Shown here: positions 16,723-24,199 of the stretch, piece after piece | Numbering within the stretch: position 1 is the first letter of the stretch | Layout: each line of letters begins with the position of its first letter | DNA from: Tenacibaculum sp. SZ-18 | Lineage (GTDB): Bacteria; Bacteroidota; Bacteroidia; Flavobacteriales; Flavobacteriaceae | Direction of reading: 5' to 3' | Assembly: GCF_002813915.1 (NCBI RefSeq) | Contig: NZ_CP019335.1 | Span: 316,888 to 380,887 of the forward strand | Length of the DNA: 64,000 nt | The notes under the pieces: model-generated | Told to the model about the DNA's origin: nothing | The model's input: only the letters and a program-made list of their open reading frames with translations | Database searches by the model: none | Translations under genes and position numbers: made by a program

Positions 16723-17277
16723 TTAGTTGTCTATTTTTTTTACTAGCCAAGAATGAGTTCCCCATGTTTTATAAAGTTGAGAGAACTTTATTTTAGGTAG
16801 TTCATTTTCTGATAGAAGTATTTCTTCTAAGCCGCGAACAAAATCAAAAATATCATTGGTTAGTTCTATGTGAGTTTGAGGATATTCGTCTGGATCGTAA
16901 TAATAAGTTTTATCTTTATGCTCTCCTTTTAATCCTAATAAAATTCCTCCAATTGTGCAATATCCTACAGTTAAGTAATCAATGTCGTCTTTTTGTTCAA
17001 TTTCTTTAGCAAATAACATGGAATCTTCAATGGAATTAAATCCTGTAAAATCGATTTCTGGTTTTAGAGTGTAACTATAATAGGTTAGATATCTTTCGTC
17101 ATTATGATCTGGATGAATATAAGTTTCATAACTTAAAGAATTGTTTCTAAGTAAGAAGTTTTTAGCGAATATTTTATAAATAGGAGGTATTTCAAGATTG
17201 TACTTTTTCTCCAAATTAATCAAATTGACTTGATCAGAAATACTTCTTGACCTTAATAGTTCGAAACCTTTTTTCAT
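16723..17277 (-). CDS. SUKH (SMI1/KNR4)-like protein, probable immunity protein
   Basis: 184 residues, cytosolic, no signal peptide. The N-terminus (LEKKYNLEIPPIYKIFAKNF) and the middle (GYCTIGGILLGLKG followed by KTYYYDPDE) follow the SUKH pattern of helices around a small beta-sheet. SUKH proteins commonly neutralise polymorphic or contact-dependent toxins. No toxin lies next to it. It is the downstream partner (25-bp gap) of the eroded small gene at 17303-17566. I call it an orphan immunity gene with moderate certainty; a regulatory SMI1-like role is the alternative. Confidence 0.6.
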   Translation of the reverse strand: MKKGFELLRSRSISDQVNLINLEKKYNLEIPPIYKIFAKNFLLRNNSLSYETYIHPDHNDERYLTYYSYTLKPEIDFTGFNSIEDSMLFAKEIEQKDDIDYLTVGYCTIGGILLGLKGEHKDKTYYYDPDEYPQTHIELTNDIFDFVRGLEEILLSENELPKIKFSQLYKTWGTHSWLVKKIDN

Positions 17278-17302
17278 GAATGTTCTATAGGTTAACTTTT
17301 CT

Positions 17303-17566
17303 TTATATTTTGATCGTGTTTCTTAAAATTGTAAACCATTCCATAATTATTTTGTGAAAATCACTCGTAGGAAGGGTAAGGTCGAAATGCTCAAAATCAC
17401 TTCCGATTAACTTTGTGTTTAGTTTTTCAACATAGGCTAAACCTACAACATCAGCTCTAATATCATTAAAATCAAATACTTCATTAATTACTAACATAAG
17501 TTCAGGTAATAAATCTTCCTCAATGTCTTTGATTTTATCCCAAAAAGATAGAAAATGAACTAAAAT
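17303..17566 (-). pseudogene. Truncated gene, possible immunity-protein remnant
   Basis: An open frame ends at 17303. From the ATG at 17497 it codes for 64 residues, but the same frame reads 23 protein-like codons further upstream (HFLSFWDKIKDIEEDLLPEL) to a TAA at about 17567, without an ATG. Just upstream, another short frame ends AIKNNIVTSEDSSK. This looks like a gene that lost its start through a small deletion or frameshift. No family is recognised. Its position beside the SUKH gene suggests a decayed toxin-immunity locus. Confidence 0.35.
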
Positions 17567-17706
17567 TTATTTGCTACTATCTTCAGAAGTAACGATATTG
17601 TTCTTAATAGCAAGATTATACTTTTTGAAGATGCTTTTCATTAGCAGTTCAAGTATTGTTATGAAAAATTTATCTTATTTAAAATAAAGTTATTTCGGAT
17701 TATTGA

Positions 17707-17850
17707 TTATTTGTTTTTGCTCATTTCTTTTATGCTAAGATTTAAGTATTTTACGAATCTAAATACTACATAGAATAAAAAGATAATAAAAACGAAAGAG
17801 ATTAATTGACCAATTATTAATCCGAAACTGTAATCATTATAGGTTTCCAT
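17707..17850 (-). CDS. 47-residue single-span membrane protein
   Basis: A short ORF starting METYNDYSFG, followed by one strong hydrophobic span (residues about 10-31) and a basic tail (FRFVKYLNLSIKEMSKNK). The positive tail after the span predicts C-in topology. It starts 132 bp from, and divergent to, the 4-TM holin-like gene. The layout is that of small inner-membrane proteins; no family is recognised. Confidence 0.45.
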   Translation of the reverse strand: METYNDYSFGLIIGQLISFVFIIFLFYVVFRFVKYLNLSIKEMSKNK

Positions 17851-17950
17851 AATTTTTTTCGTAAAAATAAAACTTTCTCTAAATTAAGTGCCATTTTTTA
17901 CATGAATTTCAAATACTTTATGCCAAAAGTTCTTGTTTTTGAGTTTGGTA

Positions 17951-17958
17951 TAGTTTTG
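17951..17958 (+). promoter_or_regulatory. -7 box of the holin-like gene
   Basis: tagttttg fits TAnnTTTG, with a TTG about 16 bases upstream. It lies downstream of an earlier in-frame ATG (17902) and upstream of the ATG at 17983, so it supports the later start. Confidence 0.45.
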
Positions 17959-17982
17959 GTCATTAACAAGAAAAATAAAAAA

Positions 17983-18327
17983 ATGAAATTTCTAACAAAA
18001 TTATTATTAACGGCATTCGCAGTATTGGTTTTGTCAAATTTATTAAGAGGAATTGTTGTGGATAATTACGTTACGGCTGTAATAATCGCATTTGTAATTG
18101 CTATACTGAATATGTTTGTACGTCCAATTTTGATAGTGCTTACACTACCAGTTACCATCTTAACACTAGGTTTGTTTCTACTAGTTGTAAATGCTATTAT
18201 TATTTTAATGGCGGGAGAATTAGTTGAAGGATTTTACGTAAAAGGATTTTTTACTGCACTTTTATTTAGTGTTTTATTGTCAGTATTCAGGTCGGTTTTA
18301 TTCGGTTTGCTCAAAGAAGAAAAATAG
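17983..18327 (+). CDS. Phage_holin_4_2 (4-TM) family membrane protein
   Basis: 114 residues with four predicted membrane spans. The segment VRPILIVLTLPVTILTLGLF with the NMF before it is the family signature (mycobacterial 4-TMS holin superfamily IV, PF04020). Despite the name, chromosomal copies in Bacteroidota are not tied to phage, and their role is unknown. I chose the Met at 17983 (MKFLTKLLLTAFAVL) over the ATG at 17902, because the promoter lies between them and the first 27 residues are atypical. Confidence 0.8.
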   Translation: MKFLTKLLLTAFAVLVLSNLLRGIVVDNYVTAVIIAFVIAILNMFVRPILIVLTLPVTILTLGLFLLVVNAIIILMAGELVEGFYVKGFFTALLFSVLLSVFRSVLFGLLKEEK

Positions 18328-18375
18328 AATCTATTAGTTTTATATAAGTATCTTTATTTCAATTGTATAAAATGC

Positions 18376-18406
18376 TTGTTAGACTAATTTAAAAATAGTA
18401 ATTTTG
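18376..18406 (+). promoter_or_regulatory. Promoter of tig
   Basis: A -33 TTG at 18376-18378 and a -7 box taattttg at 18399-18406 are separated by 20 bases, matching the Bacteroidota consensus. The ATG follows 30 bp later. Confidence 0.7.
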
Positions 18407-18436
18407 CACCCAATTTTTTAAGAAGATAATAGTCAA

Positions 18437-19759
18437 ATGAATATTACAAAAGAAAACGTAGACGCATTAAATGCCATTGTGAAGGTTGATATTGTTGCTG
18501 AAGATTATAAAGACAAAGTAACAGAGGTTTTAAACGATTACCGTAAAAAAGCAAATATTCCTGGATTTAGAAAAGGAAATGTTCCTATGGGTATGGTAAG
18601 AAAGCAGTACGGTAAAGCGGTTATGATTGACGAGGTAAATAAACTTTTACAAGATAGTTTAAACAAGTTCTTGGTTGAGGAAAAATTAGACATCTTAGGA
18701 AATCCATTACCAGTTGTAAAAGACGATTTTTCTTGGGATACTGATAAATTTTCATTTGAGTTTGAATTAGGATTAGCTCCAGAGTTCGATGTTGATGTAA
18801 AAGGTAAAAATAAGATTACTGAATATAAAATTGTTGCTACTGATGAGTTAATCGATAAAGAGCTTGAAAATATTCAAAACCGTTACGGTAAATTAATCAC
18901 TTTAGAAGAAGGTGAAGAACATGCAAATGTAACAGGTACTTTTTTAAATGAAGAAAAGGAGATTAACAAAAAATCTACGTTCTTAGTAAACGATTTAAAA
19001 GGAAAGAAGAACGAAAAAAAATTCATCGGAGCAAAAGTTGGTGATGTTGTTGAGTTAAATACCAAAAAACTTTTTGAAGAAGATGTGAAATTAGCTCCAG
19101 CATTAGGTGTTACTAAAGAAGTAGCTGATGAGTTAGATGTAACAGTAACTTTCACTATCGAAGAAATCAGCAAAACTGAACCAGCTGATCTTGATCAAGA
19201 TTTATTTGAAAAGGTGTTTCCAGACGGAAGTGTTACTACGGTAACTGAATTAAAGGAAAAAATAAAGCAAGATGCTGAAGGACAATTTCAACAACAAGCT
19301 GATCAACAATTATTAAACGCAGTAACTGAGCATTTTATTGATAGTACTAAATTTGATTTACCAGCAGAATTCTTACAAAAGTGGTTACAAACTGCTGGAG
19401 AAAAAGAATTATCTGAAGATGAAGCTAAAGAAGAATATACTAAATCTGAAAAAGGATTGCGTTACCAATTAATCGAAGGTAAGATTATGAAGGATAACGA
19501 TATCAAATTAGAGTACCCAGAGTTATTAGATTACACTAAAGGATTTATTAAAGCTCAAATGGCTCAATTTGGTAACTTGAACCCAGAAGAGGAGGAGTTA
19601 AACAATATTGCTGGTAGAGTTCTATCGAATCAAGAAGAGGCTCAACGATTACAAACTCAATTAATTTCACAGAAATTATTAACGTTTTTCAAGGAAAATA
19701 TGAAGTTTAAGAGTAAGGAAGTAAGCTACGAAGACTTTATTAAAGAAGTTTACAAATAG
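18437..19759 (+). CDS. tig: Trigger factor
   Basis: A ribosome-bound chaperone that meets nascent chains at the exit tunnel. 440 residues. The ribosome-binding signature near residue 40 (IPGFRKGNVPMGMVRKQYG) is clear. The central FKBP-like region (residues about 150-245) has lost the usual aromatic active-site pattern, common in Bacteroidota, so peptidyl-prolyl isomerase activity is doubtful. A long helical C-terminal arm follows. It has its own promoter and terminator. Confidence 0.94.
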   Translation: MNITKENVDALNAIVKVDIVAEDYKDKVTEVLNDYRKKANIPGFRKGNVPMGMVRKQYGKAVMIDEVNKLLQDSLNKFLVEEKLDILGNPLPVVKDDFSWDTDKFSFEFELGLAPEFDVDVKGKNKITEYKIVATDELIDKELENIQNRYGKLITLEEGEEHANVTGTFLNEEKEINKKSTFLVNDLKGKKNEKKFIGAKVGDVVELNTKKLFEEDVKLAPALGVTKEVADELDVTVTFTIEEISKTEPADLDQDLFEKVFPDGSVTTVTELKEKIKQDAEGQFQQQADQQLLNAVTEHFIDSTKFDLPAEFLQKWLQTAGEKELSEDEAKEEYTKSEKGLRYQLIEGKIMKDNDIKLEYPELLDYTKGFIKAQMAQFGNLNPEEEELNNIAGRVLSNQEEAQRLQTQLISQKLLTFFKENMKFKSKEVSYEDFIKEVYK

Positions 19760-19776
19760 TCTTTACAATGAAGAGA

Positions 19777-19812
19777 TAAAAAAAGCCAATGCATTCGCAT
19801 CGGCTTTTTTTA
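19777..19812 (+). terminator. tig terminator
   Basis: An aaaagccaatgc/gcatcggctttt stem with one A-C mismatch and a 4-base loop, followed by a T-run. A-rich flanks let it also serve the convergent minus gene at 19830. Confidence 0.85.
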
Positions 19813-19829
19813 TGTTTTAATTAAAATGT

Positions 19830-20291
19830 TTATTCATAAATCACGTCAAATTGATAAACAGGATCTTCATTTTCAAATTGAAATATTTTAGAGTAATCCA
19901 TCACATTATTTATTCCTTCTAGTTCACATAAGTACCGAACAACTGCATTGAGTCCATTAAAGAGATTATCTTTATCGGTACTGTTTTTTGGTTTAGGATT
20001 GTAATGACTTAATGGAACTACAAAACCACAAGCTTCTAAAAATATTTTTTCTATTTGTAATAATTCTAATGGGGTATAACCATTAAAACGTCTTCCCAAT
20101 TTTTGATGGATGTTACCTACATAATTTAATTCCGTAGATCCGTGCTCATCAGATAAGTGTTTCCAGCTATCGTGATTATCTAAAATATTACCAACAGCAC
20201 AAGCTGAACAGCATTCTGGGTTTAATTGATTGTTATGAAAAGCGTTGTAGAGTTTGATTAGGGCTTGTTCTAAACGTTTTGGTGTCGTCAT
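19830..20291 (-). CDS. Uncharacterised Flavobacteriia protein with CC-x2-C motif
   Basis: A 153-residue cytosolic protein starting MTTPKRLEQALIKLY. The frame extends further upstream, but that part runs into the divergent helicase gene, so the start at 20291 is the sound one. A Cys cluster (NPECCSACAVGN, residues about 28-39) might hold a metal or a thiol switch. The rest is helical (YTPLELLQIEKIFLEACGF and NGLNAVVRYLCEL). I recall similar proteins being auto-labelled as NADH-quinone reductase subunit F, which nothing in the sequence supports. It is divergent from the helicase with a 65-bp gap. Confidence 0.7.
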   Translation of the reverse strand: MTTPKRLEQALIKLYNAFHNNQLNPECCSACAVGNILDNHDSWKHLSDEHGSTELNYVGNIHQKLGRRFNGYTPLELLQIEKIFLEACGFVVPLSHYNPKPKNSTDKDNLFNGLNAVVRYLCELEGINNVMDYSKIFQFENEDPVYQFDVIYE

Positions 20292-20333
20292 ATCTTCATC
20301 ATTTATCTCTCTAAATATACAAAATATTGGTTG

Positions 20334-20341
20334 TACCTTTG
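20334..20341 (+). promoter_or_regulatory. -7 box of the helicase gene
   Basis: tacctttg fits TAnnTTTG and lies 15 bp before the ATG at 20357. Confidence 0.45.
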
Positions 20342-20356
20342 CGGAAATTAAGTTAA

Positions 20357-21715
20357 ATGACAACTTTCGAAGAATTAGATTTATCGAATCCATTAAGAAA
20401 CGCAGTTCATGATTTAGGCTTTGAACATCCAACGCCAATTCAAGAAGAAGCATTTCCTGTTGTGAGATCAGGAAAAGATATAGTAGGAATAGCACAAACA
20501 GGTACTGGTAAAACTTTTGCTTACATTTTACCTGTTCTTAGAGATTTAAAATTTTCAAAACAATTAAATCCTAGAGTATTAATTCTTGTACCTACACGTG
20601 AGCTAGTATTGCAGGTTGTAGATGAAATAGAAAAGTTGTCAAAATATATGACTTTACGGGTTCTCGGTGTTTATGGAGGTGTAAATCTGAATCGTCATAA
20701 ACAGGCTGTTGCCGAAGGATGTGATATTATTGTAGCAACTCCTGGTAGATTATATGATTTAGCGTTAAGTAGAGTTTTGAAGATGAAATCTATTCAAAAG
20801 TTAGTGATCGATGAGGTTGATGTAATGTTAGATTTAGGTTTTAGATTTCAACTTTTAAACATTTTTGATTTACTTCCAGATAGAAGACAGAATATTATGT
20901 TTTCTGCTACCATGACTGAGGATGTAGAAACTCTAATTGATGATTTCTTTATTGCTCCTAAAAAAATAGCCATTGCCGTAAGCGGAACTCCGTTGGATAA
21001 TATTGAACAAACATGTTACAATGTTCCCAACTTCTACACAAAAATGAATCTTTTAAATTTCTTATTGTTTGATAAAAGTGAGTTTGATAAAGTTTTAATC
21101 TTTGCGCCCAATAAAAGAAATGCAGATCGTATATTTAACTTGTTAGAAGAAGAATTTCCTGGTCAAAATTGTGTTATTCATTCTAATAAAACTCAGAATT
21201 ACCGTATAAAATCTATTGAAAATTTTAATGAAGGAAAACATAGAATTTTAATAGCTACAGATGTTATTGCGCGTGGTTTGGATTTACAAGAAATTTCACA
21301 TGTCATAAATTTTAACCCTACCAATTACCCAGAAAATTATATGCATCGAATTGGACGTACGGGTAGGGCCGAGCATAAAGGTAAATCGATATTATTAGTT
21401 ACGGAAAAAGAACAAGAGGCGAAAAAAGGAATTGAGGAATTAATGAATTATGAAATCCCTTTATTAGAAATTCCAGAACCAGTTGAAATCTCAAAACAAT
21501 TAACTGAAGAAGAGCGTCCGAAAGAAGATCAGTCACAATCAAGAAATAGAAATTCCCAAGAGTATGTTCCAGGTCCTGCTTTTCATGAAAAGAAGGAAAA
21601 GAATAAAAAGGTAAACCTTGGTGGGAGTTATCGAAGAGAAATAGCAAAGAAATATAAAAAACCAAAGACAAGAGGAGATAAAAATTTCAATAAAAGAAAT
21701 AAAAAGAGAAAATGA
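20357..21715 (+). CDS. DEAD-box-family ATP-dependent RNA helicase
   Basis: 452 residues. The Q motif (FEHPTPIQEEAF), Walker A (AQTGTGKT), PTRELVLQV, ATPGRL, SAT and HRIGRTGRA motifs are all present in the right order. Motif II reads DEVD where most members read DEAD; Asp and Glu that bind Mg are kept. The C-terminal 70 residues are a basic, disordered RNA-binding tail rich in K, R and N. Likely roles are ribosome assembly or cold-shock RNA remodelling, as for RhlE/CshA relatives. It overlaps the next gene by four bases (ATGA). Confidence 0.92.
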   Translation: MTTFEELDLSNPLRNAVHDLGFEHPTPIQEEAFPVVRSGKDIVGIAQTGTGKTFAYILPVLRDLKFSKQLNPRVLILVPTRELVLQVVDEIEKLSKYMTLRVLGVYGGVNLNRHKQAVAEGCDIIVATPGRLYDLALSRVLKMKSIQKLVIDEVDVMLDLGFRFQLLNIFDLLPDRRQNIMFSATMTEDVETLIDDFFIAPKKIAIAVSGTPLDNIEQTCYNVPNFYTKMNLLNFLLFDKSEFDKVLIFAPNKRNADRIFNLLEEEFPGQNCVIHSNKTQNYRIKSIENFNEGKHRILIATDVIARGLDLQEISHVINFNPTNYPENYMHRIGRTGRAEHKGKSILLVTEKEQEAKKGIEELMNYEIPLLEIPEPVEISKQLTEEERPKEDQSQSRNRNSQEYVPGPAFHEKKEKNKKVNLGGSYRREIAKKYKKPKTRGDKNFNKRNKKRK

Positions 21716-22077
21716 GAGTCTTAACAGAACAAGAACTACATAACTTAGCCATGAACATTGCTGGTAAAAAGTTAGAAGAAATGGGTTATGAATTTGTTGC
21801 AGTAAACAGCGAATTGAAAAAGCATCCTCAATTTGTTCTTTTCAAAAAAGGGGAACGTACAATTTTTGTTTTAGTGAAAGCTACAAATAACCTTCAAAAT
21901 CCAAATGATTACGATACTATTTGGATGGAAACTTTTAAAGCTCATGCAAAAGAACGCAACGCAGAGGTTTGGTTCGCTGGTGTTGGTTTGGCAAATGCAG
22001 AGAGTATTGATTTGCCTGTTTTGAAGGATCAACCATATTATGTTGCCTTTGAAAACTTCTTAAAATTAACTAGTTAG
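21712..22077 (+). CDS. Uncharacterised conserved Flavobacteriia protein
   Basis: A 121-residue cytosolic protein, translationally coupled to the helicase through an ATGA overlap. The pattern LKKHPQFVLFKKGERTIFVLVKA looks like the core strands of an alpha/beta fold with some resemblance to restriction-endonuclease-like folds (a hydrophobic strand ending in VxxVKA), but the Asp and Glu of a nuclease site are not clearly seen. The family is recognisable across Flavobacteriia, where I recall some copies being labelled as Na-translocating NADH-quinone reductase subunit F, without support here. Coupling suggests a role beside RNA helicase activity. Confidence 0.7.
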   Translation: MRVLTEQELHNLAMNIAGKKLEEMGYEFVAVNSELKKHPQFVLFKKGERTIFVLVKATNNLQNPNDYDTIWMETFKAHAKERNAEVWFAGVGLANAESIDLPVLKDQPYYVAFENFLKLTS

Positions 22078-22184
22078 CAGTTTTTACTATGTAATTTAGG
22101 TGGATTTGTTATCCAAATATGTTGATTTTTAGGCTTTTGATACAAAAAGGGGCGAAAACCTATGAAAATCAATGAATTGTGTCT

Positions 22185-22192
22185 TATCTTTG
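22185..22192 (+). promoter_or_regulatory. -7 box for the 33-residue peptide
   Basis: tatctttg fits TAnnTTTG and lies 29 bp before the ATG at 22222. No clear -33 TTG with 17-22 base spacing was found. Confidence 0.5.
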
Positions 22193-22221
22193 CACTGGGA
22201 TTATTTTAAATTATTAACATC

Positions 22222-22323
22222 ATGGGGAAATTATTACTTAAAAGAGTAAATAGTTTTTTTAAGAAGTTGTTTACAACTTTATCTGAGTTTGGAAGCGGAG
22301 CTAGCTACGCAATCAGACATTAA
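22222..22323 (+). CDS. 33-residue cationic amphipathic peptide
   Basis: A short ORF with its own -7 box and a strong terminator 26 bp after the stop, forming a compact transcript of about 190 nt. The peptide starts MGKLLLKRVNSFFKKLF and ends with a Gly/Ser-rich, aromatic stretch and RH. Net charge is positive, and residues 3-20 would form an amphipathic helix. Such a layout occurs in membrane-active peptides, antitoxin-less type I toxin genes and small secreted modulins. No family is recognised. The transcript could also act as a small RNA. Confidence 0.45.
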   Translation: MGKLLLKRVNSFFKKLFTTLSEFGSGASYAIRH

Positions 22324-22349
22324 AAAAAACAAAACTATTTTACGAAATT

Positions 22350-22384
22350 CACCTACTATTAGAAAAATAGTAGGTGTTTTTTTT
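22350..22384 (+). terminator. Strong terminator of the small-peptide transcript
   Basis: A perfect 11-bp stem cacctactatt/aatagtaggtg with a 5-base loop, then eight T residues. Confidence 0.92.
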
Positions 22385-22849
22385 GTTTGATATAACAATC
22401 CATTTACTTCATGACATAAATAGTTGTACACTTTTCGAGTAATTACGTATACTGAGTCTAGTGATGTAGGTTTCAAATTAATTGAAAACTATTGTTCTAG
22501 GTAAGGTTCAGGAATACATTCTGAATCTTTAGAAGTTAGATTGTATTACATAAGTGGGACATAACCTCAAAAATAATTATTGATATCGGACAAAAAATTT
22601 TAGAACGATAATCTCTTTATTATCATTCCGATGCGATTTAGCCATCCAAGGAAAGTCTGGTGAACTGATCTTTAACAAAGAGAAATCCTTTTCTGATTTG
22701 TAAATTATAATGAAAATTATTTGCTGAGTCTTTTGAGATGCCTGTTTGCATTGCAAGAAGTCAGTTTATATTTCTTTATAAAACTATATTTAGAAGAGCA
22801 TGTAGTACCTGGTTTACAAAAACTTTTTGGTGTAATTATCAATGATTGG
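22385..22849 (-). other. Gene-poor stretch with possible coding relics
   Basis: No full gene is visible. On the minus strand a 37-codon ORF (22751 to 22638) reads like a protein tail (KDSANNFHYNLQIRKGFL). A second frame just upstream reads through KPGTTCSSKYSFIKKYK. Stops interrupt each. I read this as eroded genes downstream of the peptide-modification cluster, but chance is possible. Confidence 0.25.
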
Positions 22850-24121
22850 TTAGTTTTTAACTTCTAGTATTTCTAGAAGCACATATTTATCCATAACAAA
22901 TGAGATTAATTTTGATTTTAATTCTTCGGAATTCATGTCTTTTAGAAAATCTTCATCTTTACATAGTTCGGTATGTAATTCTTTTATAGATGTAGGGGTT
23001 TCAAAATATAATATTATAGCTAACCAATCTTTTATTTCTTCTTTTTGTAATGAACCGTTCTGTGGTAATGAGTAAGAAAGAAAGTATTTTTCTTCTTCAT
23101 TAATTATTGCTACATTTTTACTCAGAGAGAATCTAGTTTCGAAAATATCATTTATTGAAACTGTTGAAAGCCAGTCGTAAATTCTAAACAGATTGTTCAT
23201 TCTTTCCACTGAAAAATCACATTCGAACTCTTCTTCTGGAAACGTTGCTTTTAAATTTTCGATTAAATCATTGTAATAAGTTGGAAAGTGATATTTTAAT
23301 CTAGCTTCTAACTGTTCACAAGCGAAGATTGATTTTTTCGCATACCCAATACAATGAACATAACTAGATGAAACTGGTACAGTATGAAAATTGATTACTT
23401 GGGAGAAATCTGAATCTACCTTGTTTAAATAGTATGATATAGGAATCTTTTTCTTTTGAGCTATTGCAAAACCAAGTTGTTGCTCAAAAATAGTATTGAA
23501 GATGCCAATATCTATTGTATTTAAGAGATGCTCGTTTTTATGTATGAAATCAAAGGCTCTGTCTTTTAATTGTTTAAAAAATGAATAATTACTTCCGCCA
23601 ATAATTCCAGCATTAAAGGCTTGTATGTTTTGATTTTGATAAAGTACGTTTATGAGTTCAGTAGGAATCCAATCAAATCTTTTCAGAATTTCATTAAATG
23701 CATCTTGATAAGCTGGGAAATTGACTTCTAAATTCTGAGTAAATAATTCTGAAGAGGTTAATTCAGAATCGAATTTTCGCCAGATATAAACATCTGTATC
23801 CGCATGCAAAAACGGTTTATCCTGCTGTGCATAAGTAACGATTTTTCCAAGTGCCCAAAGTTTTGGGTTGTAAGAGTTAATTTCCTCCAGTGTAACATGT
23901 ACTTTTGTGTATGGAAGTTTCAATTGATCTAATAAAAGTTTTTTTCCGTGAGTGTCAGTGTAAAGCTCTACTTCTGGATAAAACTCTTTAAATGATAAAC
24001 AACTTAAAGCTTGACTGAAGAAAGAATATTTCTTTTTTAACCATCCGCCTTTATATCTTGAATTTGGGTCATCTGATTGATTCATGCTTGGTTTAGACCA
24101 AAAGCTTTGAATTATTTTCAT
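22850..24121 (-). CDS. DUF6734-like GT-A glycosyltransferase, putative RiPP-modifying enzyme
   Basis: 423 residues, cytosolic, no signal peptide. The N-terminal part (about 1-270) looks like a GT-A fold: an opening strand with IIQSFWSKP, a DxD-like metal motif HADTDVY (Asp108 and Asp110) and a FNAGIIGG motif at 169-176, typical of sugar transferases. This matches my memory of the DUF6734 family, but was not searched. The last 90 residues (from about 335) have a beta-strand pair, a short helical segment and a winged-helix-like end (SIKELHTELCKD and LLEILEVKN), which resembles a PqqD/RiPP recognition element. It lies 78 bp downstream of the GG-leader peptide gene, with a hairpin between. Likely role: adding a sugar to that peptide. 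Confidence 0.6.
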   Translation of the reverse strand: MKIIQSFWSKPSMNQSDDPNSRYKGGWLKKKYSFFSQALSCLSFKEFYPEVELYTDTHGKKLLLDQLKLPYTKVHVTLEEINSYNPKLWALGKIVTYAQQDKPFLHADTDVYIWRKFDSELTSSELFTQNLEVNFPAYQDAFNEILKRFDWIPTELINVLYQNQNIQAFNAGIIGGSNYSFFKQLKDRAFDFIHKNEHLLNTIDIGIFNTIFEQQLGFAIAQKKKIPISYYLNKVDSDFSQVINFHTVPVSSSYVHCIGYAKKSIFACEQLEARLKYHFPTYYNDLIENLKATFPEEEFECDFSVERMNNLFRIYDWLSTVSINDIFETRFSLSKNVAIINEEEKYFLSYSLPQNGSLQKEEIKDWLAIILYFETPTSIKELHTELCKDEDFLKDMNSEELKSKLISFVMDKYVLLEILEVKN

Positions 24122-24148
24122 AATTTAATTTGGAATATATAACAGAAT

Positions 24149-24178
24149 ATGAGGTTCTTATAAATATAAAAACCTCAT
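24149..24178 (-). promoter_or_regulatory. Intercistronic hairpin between precursor and modifying enzyme
   Basis: The outer stem atgaggtt/aacctcat continues through one mismatch on plus (C-A), which becomes a G-U wobble in minus-strand RNA, into ttat/ataa with a 4-base loop. The minus RNA therefore has a 13-bp stem. No strong T-run follows on the minus strand, so it may act as a partial terminator or RNA-stabiliser that makes more precursor than enzyme. Confidence 0.55.
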
Positions 24179-24199
24179 TGTATTTACTTTGCGGTTGGT

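Noticed and set aside
17983..18327. Holin-like gene as evidence of a prophage
   Set aside because: No lysin or structural phage genes occur nearby; this family is common as a chromosomal gene in Bacteroidota.
22162..22209. 15-codon plus ORF (MKINELCLIFALGLF)
   Set aside because: It overlaps the -7 box of the next gene, so it cannot be on that transcript, and it has no other support.
22279..22476. 65-codon minus ORF over the small-peptide gene
   Set aside because: It runs through the strong plus-strand terminator and the 33-residue peptide gene; its sequence follows the complement of the hairpin.
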